A DNA stretch of 6,138 nucleotides, from positions 1-6,138 of the forward strand of contig DQVN01000091.1 of NCBI GenBank assembly GCA_015661715.1, in the 5' to 3' direction. The stretch comes from Sulfurivirga caldicuralii. GTDB lineage: Bacteria; Pseudomonadota; Gammaproteobacteria; Thiomicrospirales; Thiomicrospiraceae. Made by a program: the position numbers and the translations under genes. The notes under the pieces were generated by a model, which saw only the letters and a list, made by a program, of their open reading frames with translations, was not told where the DNA came from and did not search any database. Of this stretch, positions 5,733-6,138 are shown in pieces. Positions within the stretch are counted from its first letter, which is position 1. Each line of letters begins with the position of its first letter.

Positions 5733-5752
5733 GGGGGCATTCGCCCCTTTTT
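5733..5752 (+). terminator. Intrinsic terminator between the Flp pilin and TadE-like genes
   Basis: GGGGC (5734-5738) pairs with GCCCC (5743-5747) around an ATTC loop, with a possible extra G-U pair (5733/5748), and TTTTT follows directly at 5748-5752. All five stem pairs are G-C. The hairpin begins 17 bases after the pilin stop, and the next gene starts 20 bases beyond the T-run, so it would end most pilin transcripts and let only some read through. Confidence 0.75.
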
Positions 5753-5772
5753 CCATTTTATAAGGATATTCA

Positions 5773-6138
5773 ATGGATATGCTGCGCCCATTGACTATGC
5801 GGCGGCAGGGGGGGTTTAGCCTCATTGAGGCGGTTTATGTGCTGCCTTTGATGCTGATTGTTATCTTGGCGTTGGTTGAGGCGGTTAATTATGCCAGCGA
5901 CCGCTACTACCTGAACAACGCCTTGACGGACTTCTTTTACAATGTGGTGATGACCGAAGCGCAAGCACGTGCATCAAGTCCTGATTATGACAGCCAGTTA
6001 GTCAGATGCGTTTCAGGTAGGGTGCAAGTGGATGAAAATCAGGCTGGGGAAATGTTGCGTCAGATGGTGCTCAATGTTACCAATGCCCGTTCGGATACGT
6101 TAGAGATTGTGGCTCAGAAGCAAACTCTGATGGGCATC
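5773..6138 (+). CDS. TadE-like pseudopilin, N-terminal part (runs off the window)
   Basis: The frame is open from ATG 5773 to the last base (122 codons) with no stop. AAGGA at 5762-5766 stands six bases before the ATG. A basic leader (Arg5, Arg10, Arg11) ends at Gly14; the predicted mature start is FSLIEAVYVLPLMLIVILA, a hydrophobic helix to about residue 35 followed by a polar region that would lie outside the membrane. Glu19 is position 5 after the cleavage site. The Pro six residues after that Glu (Pro25) and a Glu near the helix end (Glu36) match the TadE pattern of minor Tad pilus proteins. Yet GFSLIE is the form seen in type IVa pilins and type II secretion pseudopilins rather than the usual small-residue TadE start. 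One Cys (79) is visible. Its place after a Flp pilin favours TadE/TadF over PilV-like minor pilins. The C-terminus is unknown. Confidence 0.7.
   Translation, partial: MDMLRPLTMRRQGGFSLIEAVYVLPLMLIVILALVEAVNYASDRYYLNNALTDFFYNVVMTEAQARASSPDYDSQLVRCVSGRVQVDENQAGEMLRQMVLNVTNARSDTLEIVAQKQTLMGI

Noticed and set aside
1..6138. CRISPR array, tRNA/rRNA gene, insertion sequence or phage attachment site
   Set aside because: I saw no regularly spaced repeats, cloverleaf-like sequence, transposase frame or terminal repeat pair in reading through the window.

Overview
The window looks like chromosomal DNA of a gammaproteobacterium or a close relative such as Acidithiobacillia. The evidence is an E. coli-type succinate dehydrogenase (single-heme SdhC/SdhD anchors, an SdhB whose [2Fe-2S] motif uses Asp as one ligand), a gamma-type YidC C-terminus, and an MnmE whose key residues match E. 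coli numbering. I cannot name the species. All confident genes are on the + strand.

Layout. Bases 1-227 are the 3' end of yidC, the membrane protein insertase. A 73-base spacer follows. Almost all of it can fold into one long imperfect hairpin whose outer helix covers the sdhC ribosome binding site. Next comes a very tight operon, sdhC-sdhD-sdhA-sdhB-sdhE (301-3812), with ATGA overlaps or gaps of 1-3 bases. It encodes all four subunits of complex II plus the FAD-attachment factor SdhE. The mnmE gene (tRNA U34 modification GTPase) starts two bases after sdhE, with its Shine-Dalgarno inside the last sdhE codons. In most gammaproteobacteria mnmE lies close behind yidC in the rpmH-rnpA-yidD-yidC-mnmE cluster, so here a respiratory operon sits inside a conserved origin-proximal cluster.

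After mnmE the composition changes abruptly. Bases 5171-5514 are about 30% G+C (104 of 344 by hand count) and hold no gene I can support firmly. They do hold A+T-rich palindromes and, at the 3' end, a terminator-like hairpin with a GCGA loop. Beyond it begins what looks like a Tad/Flp pilus locus: a 66-residue Flp-type prepilin, a strong intrinsic terminator directly behind it, and the first 122 codons of a TadE-like pseudopilin that runs off the window.

How it works together. SdhE loads FAD onto SdhA (His45), SdhB carries electrons through three Fe-S clusters, and SdhC/SdhD anchor the complex, bind heme b and reduce ubiquinone. The membrane anchors could be YidC clients, but that is only suggested by position. 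The pilin pair is functionally separate. The pilin gene followed by a terminator suggests high pilin expression with reduced read-through into minor pilus genes.

I found no clearly undescribed system. The most interesting points are the locus architecture, the hairpin over the sdhC ribosome binding site, the His-to-Arg change beside the SdhB [3Fe-4S] cluster, and the TadE-like protein with a type IV pilin-style processing site.
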